From the NCBI GenBank assembly GCA_020439725.1, contig JAGQSE010000735.1, positions 1 to 9,374 on the forward strand: a stretch of 9,374 nt of DNA, written 5' to 3'. Numbering within the stretch: the first letter of the stretch is position 1; each line of letters starts with the position of its first letter. The notes below the pieces were generated by a model. It ran no database searches, was not told where the DNA came from, and worked only from the letters and a program-made list of their open reading frames with translations. The position numbers and the translations under genes are program-made. Below are positions 1-7,900 of the stretch, piece by piece. The stretch is from Acidobacteriota bacterium. GTDB lineage: Bacteria; Acidobacteriota; Thermoanaerobaculia; Multivoradales; JAHZIX01.

Positions 1-716
1 GTCAGGTCGCCGGCAAGACCTTCGAGATCTGGCGCCAGGAGCTTGGCGATCCCGAAATCGAGGAGCTTGGGCCGGCCCTCCTCGGTGACCAGGATGTGCG
101 CCGGCTTGAGGTCCCGGTGGATCACCAGGTGGTGATGGGCATGCTGGACGGCGTCGCAGACCTCGAGGAAGAGGTCGAGACAGCCGGCGAGGTCCAGGTC
201 CTCGCAGTAGCGGTCGAGGGGGATGCCCTGGACCAGCTCCATGACCAGATAGGGAATGCCTTCGTCGCTGGTGCCGCCGTCGAGCAGGTGCGCGATGCCC
301 GGGTGCTCGAGGCGGGCGAGGATGGCGCGCTCGGCGTGGAAGCGATGCTCGAGGGTGGCGGAGCCGGCGACCCGGTCGGCGAGCTTGACGGCGACCCGTT
401 GGGGGAAGTCACCCTCGGCACGGACCCCTCCATAGACCGTTCCCATCCCGCCCTCGCCGAGGCATTCGAGCAGCCGCCAGGGCCCCAGCCGGCGACCGAT
501 CCACGCGGCCGCGGGTCGTCTCGTGGGCGCCGGCAGGAGCGGCTGCTCGAGGAAGCCATCGGCCGCGGCGTGGGCGCGGAGCAGGCCTTCGAGCTCGGTG
601 CGCAGGCGAGGATCCCCGGCCGTCTGACGGGCGATCCACCCGGCGCGGTCCGCAGGCTCGAGCTCGAGGGCCTGGCCGAAGAGCTCGTCCAGCTGCTGCC
701 AGCGCAGGGTGTTCAA
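1..716 (-). CDS. Serine/threonine protein kinase, N-terminal part (cut by window edge)
   Basis: About 238 residues of a Hanks-type Ser/Thr kinase are visible; the C-terminus lies beyond base 1. Seen: an N-terminal helical stretch (residues 1-70, beginning MNTLRWQQLDELFGQALEL) of the kind often found ahead of kinases paired with this sigma family; glycine loop GEGGMG at 87-92; ATP-binding Lys111 in VAVK; helix-C Glu129; catalytic loop HRDLKP at 200-205 with catalytic Asp202; metal-binding DFG at 220-222, followed by IAKLL. The Asn normally five residues after the catalytic Asp is His207 (bases 96-98). The start is a TTG at 716-714 whose last two bases are the first two of the sigma factor stop TGA, so translation is probably coupled. 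No ATG gives a full kinase domain. It would phosphorylate Ser/Thr of unknown partners in the cytoplasm; sensor, membrane or TPR parts, common in this family's C-terminus, cannot be seen. The kinase fold is certain; full activity is not. Confidence 0.93.
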   Translation of the reverse strand, partial: MNTLRWQQLDELFGQALELEPADRAGWIARQTAGDPRLRTELEGLLRAHAAADGFLEQPLLPAPTRRPAAAWIGRRLGPWRLLECLGEGGMGTVYGGVRAEGDFPQRVAVKLADRVAGSATLEHRFHAERAILARLEHPGIAHLLDGGTSDEGIPYLVMELVQGIPLDRYCEDLDLAGCLDLFLEVCDAVQHAHHHLVIHRDLKPAHILVTEEGRPKLLDFGIAKLLAPDLEGLAGDL

Positions 717-1318
717 GCGTCTGCCCCGGTGCTCAGCTCGCGGTAGAGCCAGGCCCGGGCCATCTGCCAATGCCGTTGGACCGTGGCGGGGGAGAGGTTC
801 TCCACCGCGGCGATCTCCTCCCCGGTGAGACCGGCGAAGAAGCGGTACTCGACCACCCGGGCCTTGATCGGATCGACGCCGGCGAGGAGCGCCAGGGCGT
901 CGTCGAGGGCGACCAGCGCCTCGGGCCTGGGCAGCGAGACCTCCAGCCCCTCATCGAAGGTGACGCGCAGGGCTTGGCCGCGCTTGGCGGCGTGGATGCG
1001 CCGGGCATGGTCGACCAGCACCCGGCGGATCGAACGCGCGGCGACGGCGAAGAAATGGCTGCGGGTCTGCCAATCGCAGGTCTGGCGCACCAGCCGCAGA
1101 TAGGCCTCGTTGACCAGAGCGGTGGGTTGCAGGGTGTGTCCCGGTCGCTCGCCGACGAGGCACGAGGCGGCGATCTTCCGCAGCTCGCCGACGACCAACG
1201 GCAACAGGCGTTCCGCGGCGTCGGCATCGCCGCCTTGCCAGGCCCGGAGAAGGCGGGTCACCTCGCCCGCCGCGGTCACCTCCTCGGCCCTGGCGAGCGC
1301 TTCCGGCGCTTCGATCAT
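713..1318 (-). CDS. ECF-type RNA polymerase sigma factor (TIGR02999-like family)
   Basis: A complete 201-residue sigma-70 family protein of the extracytoplasmic-function type, the usual length for the family. Residues 61-76 read HTLQPTALVNEAYLRL, the hallmark of the TIGR02999-like group common in Acidobacteriota and Planctomycetota. Region 2 (about 70-114, including HFFAVAARSIRRVLVDHARR) binds core polymerase and melts the -10 region; region 4 (about 150-194, containing GLTGEEIAAVENLSPATVQRHW) is the helix-turn-helix for the -35 element. The ATG start is supported by AGGAGG seven bases upstream. The stop overlaps the TTG of the downstream kinase, so the two form an operon; in this family the sigma factor is often encoded next to a kinase, and control by phosphorylation is plausible but not shown. 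No anti-sigma factor is encoded in the window. Its target promoters are unknown; the divergent secreted-protein operon is a natural candidate by position only. Confidence 0.95.
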   Translation of the reverse strand: MIEAPEALARAEEVTAAGEVTRLLRAWQGGDADAAERLLPLVVGELRKIAASCLVGERPGHTLQPTALVNEAYLRLVRQTCDWQTRSHFFAVAARSIRRVLVDHARRIHAAKRGQALRVTFDEGLEVSLPRPEALVALDDALALLAGVDPIKARVVEYRFFAGLTGEEIAAVENLSPATVQRHWQMARAWLYRELSTGADA

Positions 1319-1325
1319 CGTCGTA

Positions 1326-1331
1326 CCTCCT
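1326..1331 (-). promoter_or_regulatory. Shine-Dalgarno site of the sigma factor gene
   Basis: The minus strand reads AGGAGG followed by seven bases and then ATG at 1318-1316. This is a near-perfect ribosome binding site at ideal spacing and fixes the start of the sigma factor. Confidence 0.85.
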
Positions 1332-1420
1332 GCTCGTCGTAACGGCGCTGAGCAAATTTCTCTTCCCCCTGCGCGTCTCGAATGAGGCCGGCCCGGTGGG
1401 CAGCGGTGCCTCGTGGCGAA

Positions 1421-1426
1421 AGGAGG
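1421..1426 (+). promoter_or_regulatory. Shine-Dalgarno site deciding the start of the modular secreted protein
   Basis: AGGAGG (within AAAGGAGG) lies ten bases before the ATG at 1437. An in-frame GTG exists at 1413, but this motif would then fall inside the coding region and no comparable site precedes the GTG, so the ATG is preferred. Confidence 0.7.
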
Positions 1427-1436
1427 CGGAGATCGA

Positions 1437-1604
1437 ATGTGGATACGAAGAGCGGGTAGCGAGGTTCTTGCCGGAGGCGACGGGCGTCGGCCGCCCCGGC
1501 AGCGGGTCCGACACCGGGGGGCAGCGTCGGGGCTGGCGGCGAGCCGGCTGCTCCCGTGGCTCCTGGTGCTTGTGGCGGCGAGCTCGCGCCTCGCCGCCGC
1601 CCAA
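1437..1604 (+). other. Signal peptide region of the modular secreted protein
   Basis: Residues 1-56. The N-region is unusually long and Arg-rich (RRPPRQRVRHR around 17-27), followed by a hydrophobic run and A-A-A before Gln57. An Arg pair occurs at 4-5 but far from the hydrophobic core, so Sec export is more likely than Tat. The long N-region could also mean that the true start is a later codon, although no good alternative with a ribosome site is visible. Confidence 0.7.
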
Positions 1605-4600
1605 TGCCAGTTTCAGCCCGACGGACCCCGGGCGTGCCGCGACACGATCCGGGTCGGCGACGTCACCGAGGCCTATCTCGACGTCACCGCCAACGACGGC
1701 CACGAGATCGGCCAGGCCATCTACATCGTGTCGGCGGCGGCCTGTCTCGACGGGTTGGGGCAACCGGTCCCCGGGGTGACGCTGACCATCGTCCACGACG
1801 GCCCCCAGGCGGATGCGCGGGGCGACCTGGTGCGCTTCCGCTACCAGGCCCCGGCGCCACCGCCGGGCCAGCTGGCGGTGCCCTTCTACGGCTGCTCGTT
1901 CCGCTACTGCGTGGGTGACGGCACGGGATCCCAGGCCTGCGAGGAAGCCTCGATCTCGAGCATCCGGCCCAAGGGCGGGCTCTTGGCGGTGGACGACGTC
2001 ATCCCCATCGACACCTCGGGCAGTCCGAACCCCGGCGGAGCGGTGATCCTGCCGGCGGTGCGCCTGCTCGCGAACGACGAGCCCGAAGGCGGCGTCGGGA
2101 TCCTGTCGGCGACCGACGGCGCCCGAGGGACGGTCGTCCTCGACGCCTCCGGGGAAGTGAGCTACCAGCCCACGGACCCTTCGTTCTGGACCCTGGGGGA
2201 CGACTTCGAGTACACCATCGCGGCCCTCGACGATCCGAGCCAAACGGACTCCGCCACCGTCCTTCTCGAGCCGGTGTCGCTCCTCGCGGCGGATGACACG
2301 GTGGTCGTGGGTCGTGGCGTCCCGTCCTATCTGATCCCCGAGTCGCGTCTGCTCGACAACGACGTTCCCACGGGGCCGGTGCGTATCGTCGCCGTCTTCG
2401 ACGAGCAGCTGCCGAGCGGTCCTTTCGGAGACCACGTCACCTGGCCCTACACCGGTGGCGTCCTGCTCTACAGCTCCTCGGCTCCCGGTGGTATCTCGGG
2501 CGAGCTGGGAGAGGTCCTCGGTACCTTCCGGTATCGCATCGAGCGTACCGACGGCACGCCGGGGACCTCCGAGGCGACGGTCACGGTGGTGGTGGGCGAA
2601 CCGGAGATCACCGCCCGGCCGGACGTCCTGATCGCTCGCTACGAGCGTGAGCCGAGCGGGGAGATCACCAAGCCGAACAAGGTCTCGGCTGCCTTCGCCT
2701 TCCTGCTGGCCAACGACGAGCCGCGCGAAGGCATCCAGGTCATCGACGGCTTTCCCGGGTGGTACCTGCCGGCCTGTGGGATGACCTACCTGCGGCCGGC
2801 GCTGTGGCTTTTCGGGGGGGCCCCCGCTTGCCAGCTGTCCGAGGAGATCCTGCTCTCCGATTGCACGGATTGCGGCGATCTCAACTTCTGGGAGCAGGGC
2901 ATCGCCTGGGTGTCCTACCGCGCCGCTCTCGACCCGGACCCGGTCACGGGCGCTCCCGGCGCCGAGGCGGACAGCGACTTGTGGCTGGTCTCCGACAACG
3001 TCCCGCAGGACGACGTCTTCGAGGTCGCCGAGGGCAGGAGCGTCGCCTTCGCTCTCCAGCCGCTGCCCCCCGGCTATCCCGTGTCGCTGACCGCCAACGA
3101 CATCGGTCCCTTGGACCTCCACGTCACCGGCTTCCCGATCCTGCCGGAGCACGGCAGCCTCGCGGCGCTGGGTTTCCAGACCGCCACCTATCGGGCGGAG
3201 CCCGGCTTCACCGGAGTCGACTGGTTCAACTACGAGGTCAAGGGCAGGGAGTGCGAGATCACCCCGATCACCCGGGACCACTGTCCCGCCGGCATCGGTA
3301 CCGTGACCATCGAGGTCTTGCCGCTGGTGGCCCACCCCGACGCGGTGGTCCTGCCCTATGCCTCGCGCACCAACCCGGTCGCCGTGGCGGCCCTCCTGGC
3401 CGACGACGGGCCTCCAGGACAGGTCGAAGCCGCGGGTTTCGGCCAGCCCCTCCACGGTTCCTTGGCGGTGGTCGACGACGACCCGGCGACGGGGGTCTAC
3501 GCCTATTTCCCCGGCAGCCCGTTCCAGGAAGCGGGGGTCGACCGTTTCGACTTCGACGTCCGCGTCGCCGGCGGTGATCCCGGTCTCACCCGGTCGGCGC
3601 CGGTCTTCCTGCTGCGCGAGCCGCAGCCGGAGAGCCAGCTCCTCGCGACGAGCTTCGAGACGGGGATCTCGAATGCCTGGATCGTCGAGAGCCAGGGGGT
3701 GGGATCGTTGGGAATCTCCACCGACGGCGCCGTGGGCGGTGTCCAGGCCCTCGCCGTCGAGGTCGCGGCCGGCACCCTACGGCAGGCGGTCCAGGACCCC
3801 AATCCGACGGCGGAGGAGGGCGCCGGTGCGCGCTTCATCCTCGACGCCGGCGGTCTGTCGCTACCCGCCGGCGAGGAGCAGCTGCTGCTCGCCGGTAGCG
3901 CCGGGGGCGAGGAGGTGCTGGCCCTCTGGCTGCGTGGCGAGGCCGCGGGCAAAAGCCTGCGCCTCGAGGTTTCGGACGCGCTCGGGCAGCCCCACGCCGT
4001 GACCGCGACGCCGGTTCCGATCTCCGGCGGACCCCACGCGCTGAGCCTCGAGTGGTGGGCTTCGCCATCGGCGGGAAGCGCCGCCGGGGGTGCCCGCGTG
4101 TGGCTCGACGGCATGGCGGTGGGGGAGCTCTCCGGGCTCGACAACCACGCCCACCGGCTGTCGGCACTGCGTCTGGGCGCGGTCGAGACGGCGGCCGGCG
4201 GTGCCGGCGAGCTGGCCCTCGACGACTACGCCTCGTGGAGCCTCGACCGCTCGTGCAAGGCGGTCATCGAAGAGGGCTTCGAGAGCAATCAGCTCGACGG
4301 CTGGGCGCCGTGGACCACGGGCAGCAGCCATGTGCGCCTGCGGTCCGTGACGCCCCTCGATGGTCAACGCGACCTCGAGACGGTGCTCGCCGGCAGCAAC
4401 GCAGCCGCACGTCACCCGGTGTCGACCTCGGGAGAGCTCTTCGACGTCGACACCACCTTCCTCCTGTCCCCGGGAACCGCCGTCCTCGACGAGGACCGTG
4501 GGCACTTCGTCTTCGCATTGCGCTCGACCACCGGGTTGGTGACCTGGCTGCGGCTGCGTCGCCACCAGGGCGGATGGCAGCTTTCGGGCGCCGTCAGTCT

Positions 4601-4868
4601 GGCCGACGGCAGCGCCGCGACCACGCCCTGGACCGCCGTCGACCCAGGGACCAGCCAGGTCCACGTCGAGTGGCAGGGACGCGCCGCCGCCGCCGGTGGC
4701 GGGCACCTGCGGCTCTTCCTCGACGGCCGGCCGGTGGGCGCGCTCACCGGTCTCGACAACGGGCACCAGGGTGTCGTCGATCTCGATCTCGGCGTCGCCG
4801 GCGGTGCCAACGCCAACTCCACGGGCTCCATCTACTTCGACGAGGTGACGCTATGCGTAGCAGACTGA
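1437..4868 (+). CDS. Large secreted protein with tandem cadherin/Ig-like modules and two lectin-like modules
   Basis: A 1143-residue protein of no specifically known function. Seen in order: an extended basic N-region, then a hydrophobic core (about 38-52, LLPWLLVLVAASS) and likely signal peptidase I cleavage after LAAA at residue 56; a Cys-rich first module (57-178; Cys 57, 67, 103, 153, 158, 168); about five cadherin/Ig-like modules (183-726) marked by recurring LLANDEP, LLDNDVP, LLANDEP, LTANDIGP and LLADDGPP; then two similar C-terminal modules (about 734-936 and 943-1143) opening with FETGISNAW and FESNQLDGW and ending with LDG..VG.L.GLDN strands, which resemble LamG/concanavalin-type folds. 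Such folds often bind carbohydrate or protein ligands, so an adhesive or structural extracellular role is inferred. There is no C-terminal anchor, sorting motif or enzyme active site that I recognise. Its last 16 bases overlap the RHS gene, implying co-translation. Module boundaries are approximate. Confidence 0.9.
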   Translation: MWIRRAGSEVLAGGDGRRPPRQRVRHRGAASGLAASRLLPWLLVLVAASSRLAAAQCQFQPDGPRACRDTIRVGDVTEAYLDVTANDGHEIGQAIYIVSAAACLDGLGQPVPGVTLTIVHDGPQADARGDLVRFRYQAPAPPPGQLAVPFYGCSFRYCVGDGTGSQACEEASISSIRPKGGLLAVDDVIPIDTSGSPNPGGAVILPAVRLLANDEPEGGVGILSATDGARGTVVLDASGEVSYQPTDPSFWTLGDDFEYTIAALDDPSQTDSATVLLEPVSLLAADDTVVVGRGVPSYLIPESRLLDNDVPTGPVRIVAVFDEQLPSGPFGDHVTWPYTGGVLLYSSSAPGGISGELGEVLGTFRYRIERTDGTPGTSEATVTVVVGEPEITARPDVLIARYEREPSGEITKPNKVSAAFAFLLANDEPREGIQVIDGFPGWYLPACGMTYLRPALWLFGGAPACQLSEEILLSDCTDCGDLNFWEQGIAWVSYRAALDPDPVTGAPGAEADSDLWLVSDNVPQDDVFEVAEGRSVAFALQPLPPGYPVSLTANDIGPLDLHVTGFPILPEHGSLAALGFQTATYRAEPGFTGVDWFNYEVKGRECEITPITRDHCPAGIGTVTIEVLPLVAHPDAVVLPYASRTNPVAVAALLADDGPPGQVEAAGFGQPLHGSLAVVDDDPATGVYAYFPGSPFQEAGVDRFDFDVRVAGGDPGLTRSAPVFLLREPQPESQLLATSFETGISNAWIVESQGVGSLGISTDGAVGGVQALAVEVAAGTLRQAVQDPNPTAEEGAGARFILDAGGLSLPAGEEQLLLAGSAGGEEVLALWLRGEAAGKSLRLEVSDALGQPHAVTATPVPISGGPHALSLEWWASPSAGSAAGGARVWLDGMAVGELSGLDNHAHRLSALRLGAVETAAGGAGELALDDYASWSLDRSCKAVIEEGFESNQLDGWAPWTTGSSHVRLRSVTPLDGQRDLETVLAGSNAAARHPVSTSGELFDVDTTFLLSPGTAVLDEDRGHFVFALRSTTGLVTWLRLRRHQGGWQLSGAVSLADGSAATTPWTAVDPGTSQVHVEWQGRAAAAGGGHLRLFLDGRPVGALTGLDNGHQGVVDLDLGVAGGANANSTGSIYFDEVTLCVAD
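1983..3614 (+). repeat. Tandem cadherin/Ig-like modules (about five degenerate repeats)
   Basis: Residues about 183-726 repeat a pattern: a strand with A.DD or similar, a spacer, the turn motif L(L/T)A(N/D)D.P, then strands ending in an aromatic-rich F.Y.(I/V) segment (for example DDFEYTIAAL at 255-264, GTFRYRIERT at 362-371, DWFNYEVKG at 595-603, DRFDFDVRV at 702-710). The 'ANDxP' turn is characteristic of bacterial cadherin-like/Ig-like modules and is often Ca-dependent in that family. The third module (about 390-520) carries a large insert with four Cys (447, 465, 476, 479). Similarity is at protein level only; the DNA is diverged. Confidence 0.75.
3636..4865 (+). repeat. Duplicated C-terminal lectin-like modules
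   Basis: Two copies of about 200 residues. Each opens with a FE(T/S)....W segment (739-748 and 948-956) and contains a matching late segment: LDGMAVGELSGLDN (bases 4104-4145) and LDGRPVGALTGLDN (bases 4719-4760). Each also ends with a single Cys (Cys940 just after copy 1, Cys1140 near the end of copy 2). The pattern indicates an internal duplication. The fold assignment as LamG/concanavalin-like is inferred from the LDG..VG strand pattern and is moderate in certainty. Confidence 0.65.
4842..4847 (+). promoter_or_regulatory. Shine-Dalgarno site of the RHS gene, inside the upstream gene
   Basis: GAGGTG sits five bases before the ATG at 4853 and within the coding sequence of the upstream protein. 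Together with the 16-base gene overlap it supports translational coupling of the two secreted proteins. Confidence 0.65.
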
Positions 4869-4981
4869 TCGATCCCCGCCACGACCTCGACCGCGGCGCC
4901 CGGAAGGGGAGCCGGGCTCGGCATCTCCTCGGCGCCGTGGCCGTCCTCGCCCTGGCACTCCCGGTGGTGCCGGTGCGCGCC
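4853..4981 (+). other. Signal peptide region of the RHS protein
   Basis: Residues 1-43: a basic N-region (RGARKGSRARH), a hydrophobic core (LLGAVAVLALALPVVPV) and an A at -1 with V at -3 (V-R-A before Asp44). It indicates Sec-dependent export, unlike Rhs effectors loaded on type VI secretion spikes, which normally have no signal peptide. Confidence 0.75.
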
Positions 4982-7900
4982 GACTTCACAGACTGGACGC
5001 AGGTGCCCGAACGGGCGCGGGGAATCTCCGGCGCCAGCGCCTATGCCGTCGGCGAGCTCGACACCGTCAACCTGTTCAACGGCAATCTGACGCTCACCCT
5101 CCCGCTGGGGCCGGAATTTCCGGTGGGTCCGTCGCTGTCGTACGGCTTCGCGCTGCGCTACAACAGCCTGGGGTGGGACGTCGAAAGCCACTTCTGCCTG
5201 CCCTCTCCGACCCACAACGCCGAGTGGGTCAACATCCCGGTACCGGATCGGGACGATCGCAGCTACGAGGCGCTCAAGCCGCGTTTCGAGGGAATCTCGA
5301 CGGAACGGGGTCTGGGCCGAGCCAACGCCGGCTTTGGGTGGGCATTGCAGTTCGGGCGCCTGCTCGAACCGGACCAGCGCCTCCCGGGCAGTTTTCAGTA
5401 CATGGCTCCGGACGGCAGCATCCGGCGTTTCAACCAACATCTGCGACCCGGAGCGCCGGCGGGACCTCAGACCAACGTCTGGTATTCCGGTGACGGTTCC
5501 TATCTGCGGTTGCGCTACTTCGCCCCGCCCGCCGAGCCGGGGCCGGGGAATCCTCTCGAAGGCATCTGCGCCCCCCTCGACGACGACAACCTGGCCGACG
5601 AGGACACCTGCGCGCTGATCGACTTCCCCGACGGCGAGGTCCACGAGTTCCGCGACTTCGGCACCAACCTGGGCTCCGGACACCGCTCCGATTGGCGGTT
5701 GGTGCGCCGGCAGGACCCCTACGGCAACTTCGTCGAGCTGGTCTACCCCGACGGCACCACGTGGGTGGTCCGGGACTCGTTGGGCCGCAGCCATGCGGTG
5801 ACCTTCGCACCACCCGCCGGAAGCTACTCGCGGGTCGAGTCGGTGACCCTCTCGGGGGCCTCGGTCCCGGACTTCACCCTCCACTACGACGAGGCGGAGA
5901 CCCTCGACCGCAACGACTACATCGACTTCTGCTACGACGACCCGCCGTCGGTCAACGACCCCTTCGGCGGCACCGTCGAGGTCGATCTCCTGGCGCGGGT
6001 CGCCCGGCCCGACGGCTCCTACTACGCCATGACCTACTTCCACACGCGGGCCGAGGACTCCTTTACGGGGGTGCCCGGCGCCATCAAGACCCTCCTGGTG
6101 CCCACCGGCGCGCTCTATCGCTGGACCTACGACCGTTTCGACTTCCGCAACGGCCGTCTCGACCCCAATCTCGGCGAGGTCATCGGCACCAACTTCCCGG
6201 TGCGCACCAAGACCGTCGAGGATCCCTTTCACCCGCTCCTCGGAGATGGCTGGGCGTTGCCGCCGGGGACTCCCGAGCCGCCCTGGGCCCAAGGCTCGGC
6301 GACCTGGACCTACGAATGGCAGGCCGTCGGTGGCACGACGCCACTGCAGGTCCCCTGCCACCACGAGGTGACCGTCGACGACCCCTCTGGGCTCCGCACG
6401 GTGAGCTATTTCGCCACCGCCGAGAGCAGCAACCGGCCATGGTACGGCCTGCCCTATTCGACCTGCGAGGGCAACTTCGACCCCGACCTCGGCTATCTCT
6501 CCTCCCAGGTCTTCGAGGTCGGCGCCGGCGGTACCGAGACGCTGCTGCGCTCGAATTACGTCGAGTACGAGGACGACGGGGGGCCCGACGACGGCATCGA
6601 GCGCAACCACCGCGTCAAGCGCTCGGCGACGGTGTACCACGACGACGGTGACCGGGTGGCTGCGACGGTGAACGCCGACTTCGACGGCTACGGTCATTGG
6701 CGCCAGACGACCCGCACCGGTTGGGGCGGAGTGGCGCGGACGACGACCACCGATTGGAACGCCGGCCGGCCGTTTCCCCAGGGACAGACCTTCTGGTTCC
6801 TCGGCTTCTATTCGCGAAGAGAGGTGTCCGAAGCTGCCGGCGCCTTCGTCACCGAGCATTGCTTCGACGACGAGACCGGCTTCGAGCGGCGTTCGCGGCA
6901 GCTCGTAGGCAGCGCCGCGGGTCCCGACGACGTCGTGACGGTGTACGAGGGCGACGCCGCTCGCCAGGGCTCGGTCTGGGATTGTTCCTCCGAGGAGGTG
7001 CCGGCCGAGGGCCGCGTCACCTGCGTCCGCTGGTACGGCGGCGACGGCGCGGAGCTCGGCACGGAAGACCTGTGCGCGTTGGCCCTCGACGACCCTGCCT
7101 TCGAGGTCGTGCTCGAGAACCAGCACGGCGTACCGTCCTCGGCGACCAGCGTGGTGCCGGCCACCGGTCACGAGGTCCTGCGCCACTTCGCCGCGGACAT
7201 CGATCTCGACACGGGCCTCGTCAGCCGTCTCGAGGACTCCGCGGGCGTCGGCACGGCCTTCCTCTTCGACCGCCTGGGTCGCCTCACCGCCGAGCGCCGC
7301 GATCAGGGGGCCTGGAGCCGCATCGACTACACCCTGCCGACGCGGAGCGGCGGCACCGCCAACCCGCAGCTCGTTCTCGATCGGCCGTTGATCGAGACCC
7401 GGGCCTGCGCCAACGGTTCGACGACCTGCAACGGCGCGAGCCGGCTGAGCTACAGCGAGCTCGTCTTCGACGGCCTGGGGCGCGTTTTCGAGGACCGCAC
7501 GCTCCATCCCGAGGGGCTCGCGACGCGGCGCAGCCTCTACGACGACGCCGGGCGTCTGGTGGGGGCGTCGACGGCCTTCCTCGACGGTGGGCAGCCGGTG
7601 GGCTGGACCCGCTACGAGAGCTTCGACGCCTTCGGCCGGCCGGATCGCATCGAGGCGCCGGACGGCGGCGACGTGCTCTACACCCGCACCGGCGATCGCA
7701 TCGTCCGCAGCCGTTCGCTGGTGGCCACCGAGGCGGGTCCGGCCACGCCCAGCTGGCGCTTCGAGCTAATGGACGGCCTCGGCCGCCTGACGCGACTGTG
7801 CGAGGGCGGTGCGGCCAGCGGCAGCTGTGCCACCGCCGAAGCGACCTACGACTACGACGCCCGCGATCAACTGATCCGCGTGTGTCAGGAACCTGGAGGC

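Larger units (their letters stand above)
1319..1436. promoter_or_regulatory. Divergent intergenic region holding promoters for both operons
   Basis: This 118-base gap is the only non-coding stretch in the window and must hold the promoters for the sigma-kinase pair (leftward) and the Ig/RHS pair (rightward), unless either is read from an internal start. It contains one AT-rich island, AGCAAATTTCTCTT at about 1351-1364, in otherwise GC-rich DNA. I see no convincing -35/-10 pair for a housekeeping sigma factor in either direction and no clear inverted-repeat operator. Promoter presence is inferred from the divergent layout; the exact elements are not assigned. Confidence 0.5.

Noticed and set aside
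96..746. Plus-strand open frame of 216 codons opposite the kinase
   Set aside because: The opposite strand encodes the kinase glycine loop, catalytic Lys and HRD motif in the same interval; this frame has no recognisable domain.
1413..1436. GTG start giving eight more residues to the modular secreted protein
   Set aside because: The strong Shine-Dalgarno motif at 1421-1426 would lie inside the coding region; it is correctly placed for the ATG at 1437 instead.
1319..1436. Riboswitch, small RNA or terminator in the divergent gap
   Set aside because: The gap is short, and I could find no stable hairpin followed by a T run or a recognisable conserved RNA motif.
1590..1610. Possible lipoprotein signal (LAAAQC) in the modular secreted protein
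   Set aside because: The residue before Cys is Gln, which lipobox rules do not allow; ordinary signal peptidase I cleavage after the Ala run is more likely.
951..3455. Minus-strand open frame of 834 codons lying across the sigma factor and the modular secreted protein
   Set aside because: It is antisense to a gene with clear signal peptide and repeat modules, reads another frame of the sigma factor, and its composition is that of a shadow frame created by high-GC third codon positions.
4832..7507. Minus-strand open frame of 891 codons antisense to the RHS gene
   Set aside because: No domain motif is recognisable, composition is rich in Val, Gly, Glu and Arg as expected of a mirror frame, and the plus strand carries convincing RHS motifs throughout.
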